Positions 25,390 to 32,650 of a DNA stretch of 64,000 nt are shown here, in pieces. Under the pieces are notes generated by a model that did not search any database, was not told the DNA's origin, and saw only the letters and a program-made list of their open reading frames with translations. A program made the position numbers and the translations under genes. Numbering within the stretch: position 1 is the first letter of the stretch; each line of letters starts with the position of its first letter. The DNA is from Flavobacterium endoglycinae (GTDB lineage: Bacteria; Bacteroidota; Bacteroidia; Flavobacteriales; Flavobacteriaceae), in the NCBI RefSeq assembly GCF_017352115.1, contig NZ_CP071448.1, forward strand, positions 2,999,001-3,063,000, in the 5' to 3' direction.

Positions 25390-25715
25390 CCAAATTAATT
25401 TTCAATATAAAAATTCCAAATTCCAATTTTACGATTGGGGTTTGGGATTTTTTTTATGTTTTTTTTCCGCCACGAATTCACGAATTTTTATTCAATTCAT
25501 TCGTGAATTGCTTTGCCTGTTCGTTATCGCTCGAGTCGTGGCGGAAAATTACCCGAATCATTTTGGAATTTGGGATTTAAATATTGGAATTTCCCTCACA
25601 AACATTGGGATTTGGAATTTTTTTATTGAAATTTTAAAAAAATCTGTAACATTTTAATAGTTGCCGTATCAAAAGCACGGATCCGATTTAATTAACAACT
25701 TAAAAACTATTAAAA
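25390..25715. repeat. Repeat-filled spacer after leuS
   Basis: This region has no gene. From left to right it holds an AATTCCAAATTCCAA / GGGGTTTGGGATTTTTTTT terminator-like hairpin (about 25411-25454), a CACGAATT inverted repeat (25467-25544) whose right arm is split by GCTTTGCCTGTTCGTTATCG and 7 further bases, and a second TTGGAATTTGGGATTT block (25561-25622). The last 90 nt should hold the promoter of the hydrolase operon, but no clear TAnnTTTG was found. Confidence 0.65.
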
Positions 25716-26564
25716 ATGAAAAAGTATATCATCTTAATTATCGCATTTTTATTTTCAGCATTATGTTTAAATGTTTTCGGACAAACCAAACAATTTCCGT
25801 TTGAAGTTTTAAAAACTGGAAGCGGAGATCAATCTATTATATTTATTCCGGGTTTCGCCTCTTCTGGTGACGTTTGGAATGAAACCAGAGCCACATTCGA
25901 AAATCAATTTACTTGTTATACACTTACAATGGCTGGTTTTGCCGGAAGACAGCCACAGCCAAATGCCTCATTTGAAAAATGGAAAACCGGAATCGCTAAT
26001 TATATTAAAGAAAATAAAATTGACAAACCCATTGTAATTGGTCACAGTATGGGCGGCGGACTGGCACTTGCTCTTGCATCTGATTATCCCGATTTAATTG
26101 GTAAAATTGTAGTCGTAGATGCGCTTCCTTGTCTGGCTGCCATGACTGATCCCGCTTTTAAATCAAAAGAGAATAACGATTGTTCGGCCTCGGTAAGTCA
26201 AATCACAGGAATGACCAATGATCAATTTTACGATATGCAGAAACAAACCATGCCAAGACTTTTGCAAAATCAAACCAAATTGGATATGGTGGTGGACTGG
26301 AGTATGAAATCAGACAGAACGACTTTTGGACAAATGTTTTGTGATTTCTATAATGTCGATTTAAGAAACAGAATCGCACAGATAAAATGTCCAGCTTTAA
26401 TTCTATTAGAATCTTATTTTATAAATTTAAAACCGACTATTGAAGATCAGTATAAAAATTTAAAAACGGCTAATTTTCAATACGCCACAAATGGGCTGCA
26501 TTTTATTATGTACGATGATACAGCTTGGTATTTACAGCAATTAAGTACTTTTTTAAAATCGTAA
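25716..26564 (+). CDS. Exported alpha/beta hydrolase
   Basis: A 282-residue hydrolase with a signal peptide (MKKYIILIIAFLFSALCLNV, then FGQ). It has the alpha/beta-hydrolase pattern: the oxyanion region IIFIPGFASSGDVW at about 41-54, nucleophile elbow VIGHSMGGG with Ser111, and a C-terminal catalytic His near 262 (NGLHFIMYDD). An Asp in the family position is likely near VVVDALP or later but is not certain. The substrate is unknown; it resembles the small-molecule esterase/lactonase type. Its stop is 2 nt before the ECF sigma-factor start, so the three genes form an operon. Confidence 0.88.
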   Translation: MKKYIILIIAFLFSALCLNVFGQTKQFPFEVLKTGSGDQSIIFIPGFASSGDVWNETRATFENQFTCYTLTMAGFAGRQPQPNASFEKWKTGIANYIKENKIDKPIVIGHSMGGGLALALASDYPDLIGKIVVVDALPCLAAMTDPAFKSKENNDCSASVSQITGMTNDQFYDMQKQTMPRLLQNQTKLDMVVDWSMKSDRTTFGQMFCDFYNVDLRNRIAQIKCPALILLESYFINLKPTIEDQYKNLKTANFQYATNGLHFIMYDDTAWYLQQLSTFLKS

Positions 26565-26566
26565 AA

Positions 26567-27040
26567 ATGGAATTTGAACAAATCTACAAAACGTATTGGG
26601 ATCGAATTTTCAGGCTTTGCATGGGATTTGTCAACGATTACGATGCAGCGCAGGATCTGGCTCAGGAAACCTTTATAATTGTCTGGCAGAAACTCGAAAC
26701 CTTCAGAAACGAATCAGCAATTGGAACTTGGATTTTTAGAATTGCTTCGAATAATTGCTTGAGGCAGATTGAAAAACAAAAACGTTTTCCAAAATCAGAA
26801 CTGCCAATTCATCTTTCAGAAGAAAAACAATATTCATTAGAACCACAAATCCAGTTTTTGTATAAATGTATTGCTGAACTTCCAGAAACCGATCGTATCA
26901 TTATTTCATTAGAATTAGAAGATATCAAACAAAATGAAATTGCTAAAATCGTCGGACTTTCAGAAGCCAATGTTAGAGTGAAAATTCACAGAATAAAAGA
27001 AAAACTGACTCAAAAATTTAAAGAAAATGGACAACGATAA
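26567..27040 (+). CDS. ECF-family RNA polymerase sigma factor
   Basis: A 157-residue sigma-70 family protein of the ECF class. Region 2 begins YKTYWDRIFRLCMGFVNDYDAAQDLAQETFIIVWQ (about residues 6-40). Region 4 shows LPETDRIIISLELEDIKQNEIAKIVGLSEANVRVKIHRIKEKL near the C-terminus, with the helix-turn-helix. ATG at 26567 is preferred to an earlier in-frame start because it restores the usual MEFEQIYKTYW N-terminus and leaves 2 nt after the hydrolase stop. It overlaps the next gene by 14 nt. Confidence 0.94.
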   Translation: MEFEQIYKTYWDRIFRLCMGFVNDYDAAQDLAQETFIIVWQKLETFRNESAIGTWIFRIASNNCLRQIEKQKRFPKSELPIHLSEEKQYSLEPQIQFLYKCIAELPETDRIIISLELEDIKQNEIAKIVGLSEANVRVKIHRIKEKLTQKFKENGQR

Positions 27041-27623
27041 CACTATAAATTTTAAAGATTTATGGAAAAAACAAACCATAAATCAACCCGATATGCAGGA
27101 TTTGCTAATGAGAGTGAGTAAGTTTAAAAAAGCAGCTTTGCGCAGTTTATGGATTAGCAATATTCTGCTTGGCTTGACAAGTGCTTTTATAATATTTATT
27201 TGGATATATTATCAGCCGCAGTTTATTTCGACTAAAATTGGAATTGTTCTAGTAATTCTTGCCATGGTGATTTATCTGTTTGTGTATAACAAATTACTAA
27301 GCAGTTATAAAAATATTGATGCAACGCAAACCAATCAAGAATATCTGCAAAAGCTAATTGCCATTAAAAAGAAACAACAATTTTTGCAAACCAAAATGAT
27401 GAGTTTCTACTTTGTAATGTTAACCGTAGGCATTTGTTTGTACATGTATGAATACGCCAGCCGAATGAGTGTTTTAGGAGCAGGTTTAACCTACGGAATT
27501 ACACTATTGTGGATGTTGTTCAACTGGTTCTTCATTCGTCCAAAACAAATTAAGAAGCAGCAGGATAAAATAAACAGCCTGATTGAAAAGTTTGAAGAAG
27601 TAAACGATCAATTAGGAGAATAA
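27027..27623 (+). CDS. Four-helix membrane protein, probable partner of the ECF sigma factor
   Basis: A 198-residue protein with a cytoplasmic N-terminus of about 40 residues (INFKDLWKKQTINQPDMQDL) and four predicted membrane helices (SLWISNILLGLTSAFIIFIWI, IGIVLVILAMVIYLFVYNKL, MSFYFVMLTVGICLYMYEYA, LGAGLTYGITLLWMLFNWFF). The C-terminal tail is charged. It overlaps the sigma gene by 14 nt. Position and layout fit an anti-sigma factor that holds sigma at the membrane by its N-terminus, but no ZAS/HxxxCxxC motif is present, so that role is inference. Confidence 0.82.
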   Translation: MDNDNTINFKDLWKKQTINQPDMQDLLMRVSKFKKAALRSLWISNILLGLTSAFIIFIWIYYQPQFISTKIGIVLVILAMVIYLFVYNKLLSSYKNIDATQTNQEYLQKLIAIKKKQQFLQTKMMSFYFVMLTVGICLYMYEYASRMSVLGAGLTYGITLLWMLFNWFFIRPKQIKKQQDKINSLIEKFEEVNDQLGE

Positions 27624-27630
27624 AAAAAAG

Positions 27631-27657
27631 AAGCTTCGTAAAAAAATTACGAAGCTT
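27631..27657. terminator. Bidirectional terminator between convergent genes
   Basis: The perfect 11-bp stem AAGCTTCGTAA/TTACGAAGCTT has a 5-nt A loop. It lies 8 nt past the membrane-protein stop on the plus strand and 44 nt past the lipoprotein stop on the minus strand. The A-run upstream supplies a U-run for the minus-strand transcript. Confidence 0.75.
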
Positions 27658-27700
27658 TACTCTTACCAAAAACAAAAAATTAAATTCTAACCTTTAAAAT

Positions 27701-28105
27701 TTATTGAGGAAATACGTGAGCAGTAAGCGCTGCTACAATAATTCCACTGTTATCTGCTGTGGCAGTTAACTCGTTTACTACTTTACCGCCAACTATCATT
27801 TTTACAGTAATTGTTTGTCCTGTAACTCCTCCGTTTCCGCTAGCACTTACTGAAGCTCCCATAGATTTAGGTTCAGCTGTAAATTCTTTAGTCCATGGAA
27901 GAGAGTTAACGTCCTCATTTAAAGCATTTCCACCTTTTTCAATGTAGGTTGCAGAAAGACTTCCGGTGTAATTTCCTGTAATTTCGTATTTTACATCTCT
28001 TGAAGCTCCTGCTGAATTGTCATCTTTATCGTTATCGCTGCTGCAAGAAACTGCTGTAAAAGCAAGTGTTAATACAATAGCAAGTGTTTTTAAAACTGAT
28101 TTCAT
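27701..28105 (-). CDS. Small secreted lipoprotein, unknown function
   Basis: A 134-residue lipoprotein. The signal MKSVLKTLAIVLTLAFTAVS ends at a lipobox Cys followed by SSDNDKDD, an acidic Asp-rich start that in Bacteroidota can act as a surface-export signal. The mature part is rich in Ser, Gly, Thr and Val and probably all beta (YEITGNYTGSLSATYIEKGG, KMIVGGKVVNELTATADNSG). ATG at 28105 is preferred to one 3 codons upstream. A TAATTTTG -7 element lies at 28141-28148 (minus). It is divergent from the kinase/regulator operon and shares a palindromic region with it. Confidence 0.82.
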   Translation of the reverse strand: MKSVLKTLAIVLTLAFTAVSCSSDNDKDDNSAGASRDVKYEITGNYTGSLSATYIEKGGNALNEDVNSLPWTKEFTAEPKSMGASVSASGNGGVTGQTITVKMIVGGKVVNELTATADNSGIIVAALTAHVFPQ

Positions 28106-28140
28106 AATAAACATTTTTATAATTAATAAATTTGTTTAAA

Positions 28141-28148
28141 CAAAATTA
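28141..28148 (-). promoter_or_regulatory. Lipoprotein promoter -7 element (TAATTTTG)
   Basis: On the minus strand TAATTTTG matches TAnnTTTG and lies 36 nt upstream of the lipoprotein ATG. The palindromes at 28178-28212 lie about 30-60 nt further upstream. Confidence 0.5.
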
Positions 28149-28170
28149 AGCGCTTATTAGAGAGAGGGCA

Positions 28171-28212
28171 ATACCTGATAAAATGCATTTTATATTACCT
28201 GTAATCAGGTAA
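28171..28212. promoter_or_regulatory. Candidate operator: two palindromes and ACCTG words
   Basis: ATAAAATGCATTTTAT (28178-28193) is a perfect 16-bp palindrome. TTACCTG-TAAT-CAGGTAA (28195-28212) has perfect 7-bp arms. A further ACCTGAT lies at 28173-28179. The site stands between divergent promoters, upstream of the kinase -33 (28230) and of the lipoprotein -7 (28148). Two-fold symmetry suits a dimeric NarL-type regulator such as the one encoded at 30279. Confidence 0.55.
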
Positions 28213-28229
28213 AAAAGTAAAAATCCTTT

Positions 28230-28258
28230 TTTGTACGGTTTTTAATTTAATAAATTTG
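28230..28258 (+). promoter_or_regulatory. Promoter of kinase/regulator operon (TAAATTTG)
   Basis: TTTG at 28230-28233 and TAAATTTG at 28251-28258 are separated by 17 nt, slightly shorter than the usual 19-20. A possible TTG start at 28256 would lie within this -7 element, which supports the ATG at 28274 as the real start. Confidence 0.6.
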
Positions 28259-28273
28259 GAGAAATCTCATTCT

Positions 28274-30286
28274 ATGAAGAAAAACTACTTTGTAATCCTC
28301 TTTTTATTTTTATCCGCCTTTTCATATTCACAGGTTATTCTTTCTCTCGATGATGACTCTGTTTATATTGATAGTATCGCAAAGGTGACTAAAAATACAA
28401 AGTCCGACAGCTTAAAAAGTCTTTATAGTTTTAGATTATCGAAATTGTATTTGATGGTTCAGGATGCCGAAAAATCAAAACAATATTTAAAACAAGCGAA
28501 TACACTCAAAAATAAATTCCCTTTTTTACAAGACGCTTCCATTTATTACAATTCTACCAGCTTTTTAGAAAAAGGCGATGTTGATGGTTTTGAAAAAGAA
28601 CTTTTAAGAGCAAACGAAAAGCTTAAAAAATATTTTAATACCGAAGCTTTTAGACTTCGTGCCGTAATACTTCAGAATTATGGTATTATGCAGCAGCGAA
28701 AAAACAACGAAAAGGCATATATGAAACTGCTGATTAATGAAGCTATCCCAATAGCCAAAAAAAGCAGGGACTATGAACTTATAAGCGGTTTATACAAAGC
28801 GGTTGCTATTATTTTTATGAATACCAGCGAACGCGAAAAAGCCAATGAATATTTAAGTGAAGCTCAAAAATACATCGAAAGGGCATTGAGAAAAACGCCT
28901 ACTTTGGCCGAATCGAAAATGGAAACCTATATTATAAATGCCGAAAACTTAGTCGAGCTGAAGCATTTTTATGATGCCAAAAAAGTTCTCGATAAAGCTT
29001 TTTCGACTTTAAAAGATTTCCCAGAATCCAATCTTAACGATTCGTATTATTATTCGGAAGGACTTTATTTTGCCAAACAAAATAAATGTACCGAAGCATT
29101 AAAAAGTTACGGAAAAGGAATTAAAGCGGCAGAAAAACATCACAATACAATTGCCTTAAACCGATTAAAGTTTGCTGAATATGAAGTACTTTTTAAATTA
29201 AAGAATTACGAGAAAGCCAAAAATAATATTGATTATTTATTAGCCAACACGCCTTTTATTGTAGAAAAAAAAGATTACTACAATGAAATGGCTAAACTTT
29301 ATAACGCTACAAAAGAATACGATAAAGCCTATTACTATTCTAACAAATACAATGTGATCAATGACAGTTTAAACAATACCAAGTTTAAAACTGAAATTGT
29401 AGAACTTGAGGCCAAATACAAAAAAGCCGAAAGCGAAAAGAAAATTACACTGCTGCAGTCAGAAAACGAAAAAGCAGCTTTAATGGTCTATAACAATCAC
29501 TTGAACTCAATTCTTTTTGCCGTTTTGTCTTTTCTTTTATTTCTTACCGTTTTGTTTCTGTGGATTTTCAATAAAAACCAAAAGAAATTAAGTGCCCAGA
29601 AAGAAATCAATTTAAAACAGGAATTAAAAGCCTTTGAAAACCGACATAAATTATCTGTTTCAAAGGCATTGATTCAAGGCGAAGAAGTAGAACGAAAGCG
29701 TATTGCCAGAGATTTACACGATGGTTTAGGAAGTATGCTTTCGAGTTTGAAAATTCATTTAAATCTGGCGCAGAAAGAAAAAGGAGAGGCGTTGCCAGGA
29801 GTAGGGAATTTATTGGATAATTCAATTAAAGAACTTCGAAATATATCTCAGAATTTAATGCCTGAAACATTATTAGAACTGAGTCTGGAGCATGCTTTGA
29901 GAGATTTATGTGCTGCAAATTCAAATGCAGTTACCAAAATCGAATTTCAATATCTGATTAAAAAATCAAAATTATCTAAAACTGACGAAATTATGATTTA
30001 CAGAATTATTCAGGAACTTTTGAATAATGCTTTGAAATATGCCAATGCCTCTCAGGTTTTAGTTTCCTGTTCGCAGAATAAAGATGTGTTTTTTATAACT
30101 GTTGAGGATAACGGACTAGGATTTGATGTTTCGGATTCTAAAAAGAAAAAAGGAATGGGGTTAAAAAACATTATAAATCGCGTGGAATTCCTAAACGGAA
30201 AACTCGAAATTGATAGTAAAATAAACGAAGGAACTTCAATTTATATTGAATTGAATGTATTAAACGAAAAACAGGAAAATGAGTAA
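28274..30286 (+). CDS. TPR-containing sensor histidine kinase (HisKA_3)
   Basis: A 670-residue kinase with a signal peptide (MKKNYFVILFLFLSAFSYSQ). About 350 residues of periplasmic tetratricopeptide-like helices follow, then a coiled segment (VELEAKYKKAESEKKITLLQ), one membrane helix (LNSILFAVLSFLLFLTVLFLWIF), and a cytoplasmic HisKA_3 domain with RIARDLHDGLGSMLSSLKIHL (His of the HDGLG motif is the phosphoacceptor). The HATPase domain shows RIIQELLNNALKYANA and VEDNGLGFD. It overlaps the NarL-type regulator by 8 nt and must act with it. This layout is common in Bacteroidota; the signal is unknown. Confidence 0.94.
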   Translation: MKKNYFVILFLFLSAFSYSQVILSLDDDSVYIDSIAKVTKNTKSDSLKSLYSFRLSKLYLMVQDAEKSKQYLKQANTLKNKFPFLQDASIYYNSTSFLEKGDVDGFEKELLRANEKLKKYFNTEAFRLRAVILQNYGIMQQRKNNEKAYMKLLINEAIPIAKKSRDYELISGLYKAVAIIFMNTSEREKANEYLSEAQKYIERALRKTPTLAESKMETYIINAENLVELKHFYDAKKVLDKAFSTLKDFPESNLNDSYYYSEGLYFAKQNKCTEALKSYGKGIKAAEKHHNTIALNRLKFAEYEVLFKLKNYEKAKNNIDYLLANTPFIVEKKDYYNEMAKLYNATKEYDKAYYYSNKYNVINDSLNNTKFKTEIVELEAKYKKAESEKKITLLQSENEKAALMVYNNHLNSILFAVLSFLLFLTVLFLWIFNKNQKKLSAQKEINLKQELKAFENRHKLSVSKALIQGEEVERKRIARDLHDGLGSMLSSLKIHLNLAQKEKGEALPGVGNLLDNSIKELRNISQNLMPETLLELSLEHALRDLCAANSNAVTKIEFQYLIKKSKLSKTDEIMIYRIIQELLNNALKYANASQVLVSCSQNKDVFFITVEDNGLGFDVSDSKKKKGMGLKNIINRVEFLNGKLEIDSKINEGTSIYIELNVLNEKQENE

Positions 30287-30914
30287 AAAATATAAAATGG
30301 TCGTGGTAGACGATCATCCAATTGTAATATCAGGAATTACAGGATTGCTTTCGGATCTGGATGATGTTGAAATTGTACAGAAAATGCATTCGGGGGTAAC
30401 GCTCCTGGATTATATTGAAAACAATAAAGTAGATGTAATTCTAGTAGATATTTTTCTGCCGGTTATTACAGGAATTGATTTATGTAAATCTATTAAACAG
30501 AAGTTTCCTGAAATTGTAATTATCGGTATGAGCAGTCAGTCTGAAAGAAGTTTAGTAATGCAGTTTATCCGAAACGGCGGAAACGGTTATATTCTTAAAA
30601 ATGCTTCTTTTGACGAATTCAAAGACTGTATTTACAAAGCTATTGATGGTGAAATCGTATTTAGCGATGAAGTTAAAACAATTGTAAGCCAGCCTTTATC
30701 TGAAGATTTGGATGTGGTTCCGAGTTTAAGCAGAAGGGAAAAAGACATTGCAATACTGCTTTCAAAAGGAAAACAAACACAAGAAATTGCCGATGAACTT
30801 TTCTTGAGTTTCTTAACCGTACAGACACACCGACGTAATATTCTCCAAAAATACAAGACCAAAAACGTAGCAGAACTAATAACATTGCTTTTAAAGAATA
30901 ATCTTTTGGACTAA
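30279..30914 (+). CDS. NarL/LuxR-family response regulator
   Basis: A 211-residue regulator with a receiver domain (VVVDDHP at residues 8-14, phosphoacceptor Asp57 in DVILVDIFLP, Lys in GYILKNASF) and a C-terminal LuxR helix-turn-helix (LSRREKDIAILLSKGKQTQEIADELFLSFLTVQTHRRNIL). It starts within the kinase stop region (8-nt overlap), so translation is coupled. Its probable targets include the divergent promoters at 28141-28258, which carry symmetric sites. Confidence 0.95.
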   Translation: MSKKYKMVVVDDHPIVISGITGLLSDLDDVEIVQKMHSGVTLLDYIENNKVDVILVDIFLPVITGIDLCKSIKQKFPEIVIIGMSSQSERSLVMQFIRNGGNGYILKNASFDEFKDCIYKAIDGEIVFSDEVKTIVSQPLSEDLDVVPSLSRREKDIAILLSKGKQTQEIADELFLSFLTVQTHRRNILQKYKTKNVAELITLLLKNNLLD

Positions 30915-31011
30915 AATGTCCGAAAAAATGCCAAAATGACATTTTGTTAAAATGGTTTATAATTTGCTGTTTCTTTTGTAAATTTAAAATCAATCAAAAA
31001 AAGTTAATAAA

Positions 31012-31698
31012 ATGGGAAGTGGATATTTAATTCTTGCCGGAGCTATTATGTTATTTAGCTGGATGGTGAGTTCAAAACTTAAAAGTAAATTCGAATTATA
31101 TTCAAGGCTGCAATTACGAAATGGAATGAGCGGCCGAGAAATCGCAGAAAAAATGCTTGCTGATAACGGAATCACTGATGTTCGTGTTATTTCAACGCCG
31201 GGTCAGTTAACAGATCATTACAATCCGGCAGATAAAACAGTAAACTTAAGCGAGGCGGTTTATAATCATCGAAATGCTGCGGCTGCGGCTGTAGCGGCGC
31301 ACGAATGCGGACACGCAGTGCAACATGCCATTGGTTACGAATGGCTTACTATGCGTTCTAAATTAGTTCCGATTGTTAGTGTGGCTTCAAACTTTATGCA
31401 GTGGATTTTGTTAGCCGGAATTTTAATGATACGAACATTTCCGCAGTTATTATTAGTGGGAATTATCATTTTTGCGGTAACAACATTATTTTCAATTGTT
31501 ACTTTGCCCGTAGAATACGATGCAAGTAACAGAGCATTAGCTTGGCTTGAAAACAAACACATGCTTACAGCAGAAGAACAAGCAGGAGCAAAAGATGCCT
31601 TAAAATGGGCTGCAAGAACGTATGTAGTAGCGGCTTTAGGTTCAATCGCAACGCTGCTGTACTATATATCTATTTATTCTGGAAGCAGGAGGAATTAA
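31012..31698 (+). CDS. Membrane zinc metallopeptidase (YugP/Zn_peptidase_2 family)
   Basis: A 228-residue inner-membrane protein. An N-terminal helix (YLILAGAIMLFSWMVSSKL) is followed by a soluble part and the zinc motif AAHECGHAVQHAIGY near residues 97-111, where the two His of HExxH-like HECGH bind zinc. Three more helices follow; LPVEYDASNRALAWLE supplies the third-ligand Glu/Asp region typical of this family. The physiological substrate is unknown. It is monocistronic and ended by the hairpin at 31740. Confidence 0.92.
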   Translation: MGSGYLILAGAIMLFSWMVSSKLKSKFELYSRLQLRNGMSGREIAEKMLADNGITDVRVISTPGQLTDHYNPADKTVNLSEAVYNHRNAAAAAVAAHECGHAVQHAIGYEWLTMRSKLVPIVSVASNFMQWILLAGILMIRTFPQLLLVGIIIFAVTTLFSIVTLPVEYDASNRALAWLENKHMLTAEEQAGAKDALKWAARTYVVAALGSIATLLYYISIYSGSRRN

Positions 31699-31820
31699 TT
31701 AGTTAATTGAGATAATTAGTCAATTAGATAATTAGTAGCAAACCCGACAGGTTTTAAAACCTGTCGGGTTTTTTGTTTTTTAGGAATTATCTAATTATCA
31801 AATTGGCACATTTTCTAATT
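31693..31820. repeat. Terminator hairpin nested in ATTAG-word inverted repeats
   Basis: Left words AATTAGTTAATTGAG, GATAATTAG and GATAATTAG (31693-31735) face right words CTAATTATC (31791-31799) and TCTAATT (31814-31820). The strong hairpin at 31740-31771 lies between them. Confidence 0.55.
31740..31771 (+). terminator. Terminator after zinc metallopeptidase gene
   Basis: AAACCCGACAGGTTTT pairs perfectly with AAAACCTGTCGGGTTT and is followed by TTTGTTTTTT. It is a member of the GACA-TTTTAAAA-TGTC hairpin set. Confidence 0.85.
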
Positions 31821-32291
31821 CTAAAGCTGTATCTGTCTATCAATCTGTTGATCCAGCGAGATAAAAGTTTCCGTTCTGGAAACTCCTTCAATCGCCTGAA
31901 TTTTAGTGTTTAAAAGTTGCATTAAATGTTCGTTGTCGCGGCAGATAATTTTAATCAAAACCGACCAGTTTCCCGTGGTATAATGACATTCTAAAACTTC
32001 AGGAATTTTTCGTAATTCTTTTACAGCTTCAGAGTTTCGAGAAGCTTTGTCTAAGTAAACACCAATAAATGCCATTGTATTATATCCCAACACTTTTGGG
32101 TTTACGGTAAATTTAGATCCTGAAATTACGCCAGATTGTTCCAGTTTTTTTAATCGCTGATGAATTGCTGCTCCAGAAATCCCAATTTTGTTAGCGATTT
32201 GAAGTATAGGTTTTCGGGCGTCGTCCATAAGATAACGGAGAATCTCTTTGTCGATACCGTCAATTTCAATTAAAAGGGAGTTGATTTTCAT
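31821..32291 (-). CDS. Lrp/AsnC-family transcriptional regulator
   Basis: A 156-residue protein with the AsnC-type helix-turn-helix (IDGIDKEILRYLMDDARKPI, then LQIANKIGISGAAIHQRLKKLEQSGVI) at about residues 9-60 and the RAM effector-binding domain (AFIGVYLDKASRNSEAVKEL, then VLECHYTTGNWSVLIKI) after it. It should bind DNA as an oligomer whose state depends on an amino acid. Length is typical. It is monocistronic; no adjacent target is obvious, because the neighbouring spacers are filled by repeats. Confidence 0.94.
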   Translation of the reverse strand: MKINSLLIEIDGIDKEILRYLMDDARKPILQIANKIGISGAAIHQRLKKLEQSGVISGSKFTVNPKVLGYNTMAFIGVYLDKASRNSEAVKELRKIPEVLECHYTTGNWSVLIKIICRDNEHLMQLLNTKIQAIEGVSRTETFISLDQQIDRQIQL

Positions 32292-32650
32292 AACTTATAA
32301 TTTGAAACTATTTTTGTGATTTGGGTTTAGAATAGAAATCAAATGTAATTAAAATGCTGTAGAAAAGAAAATTCTAATTTTTTAAATTCCAAATTCCAAA
32401 AAAGAGGAAATACCAATATTAAAAATCCAAATTCCAATCACGTTGCGATTAATTGGGATTTGAAATTTAATAATTTTATATTTTAAAGAATATAGCCCAA
32501 GGTTTGAACCTTGAGTACGCAGAGTTGTTTAGGTTGGAGTTTGAAATTAAGATTTGGAATTTGATTTGAAATTCCCGTAAAAAGAAAATTCCAAATCCCA
32601 AGTGATTAAATTGGAATTTGGAATTTTAAAAATTCTTTATTTTAAGGAAC
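32292..32650. repeat. AATTCC/GGAATT repeat spacer between hemD and Lrp gene
   Basis: This 359-nt spacer has no gene. It consists of AAATTCCAAATTCCAAAA (near 32384), CCAAATTCCAATCACG (about 32428), TTGGGATTTGAAATTT (32453) and a strong stem at 32585-32627. Between them, AGCCCAAGGTTTGAACCTTGAG near 32491 forms a small hairpin (CAAGGTTTGAACCTTG). Confidence 0.6.
32585..32627 (-). terminator. hemD terminator (AATTCC stem)
   Basis: AAAATTCCAAATCCCAA pairs with TTGGAATTTGGAATTTT with one mismatch across a 9-nt loop. On the minus strand it is followed by CTTTTT. It lies 24 nt past the hemD stop. Confidence 0.65.
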
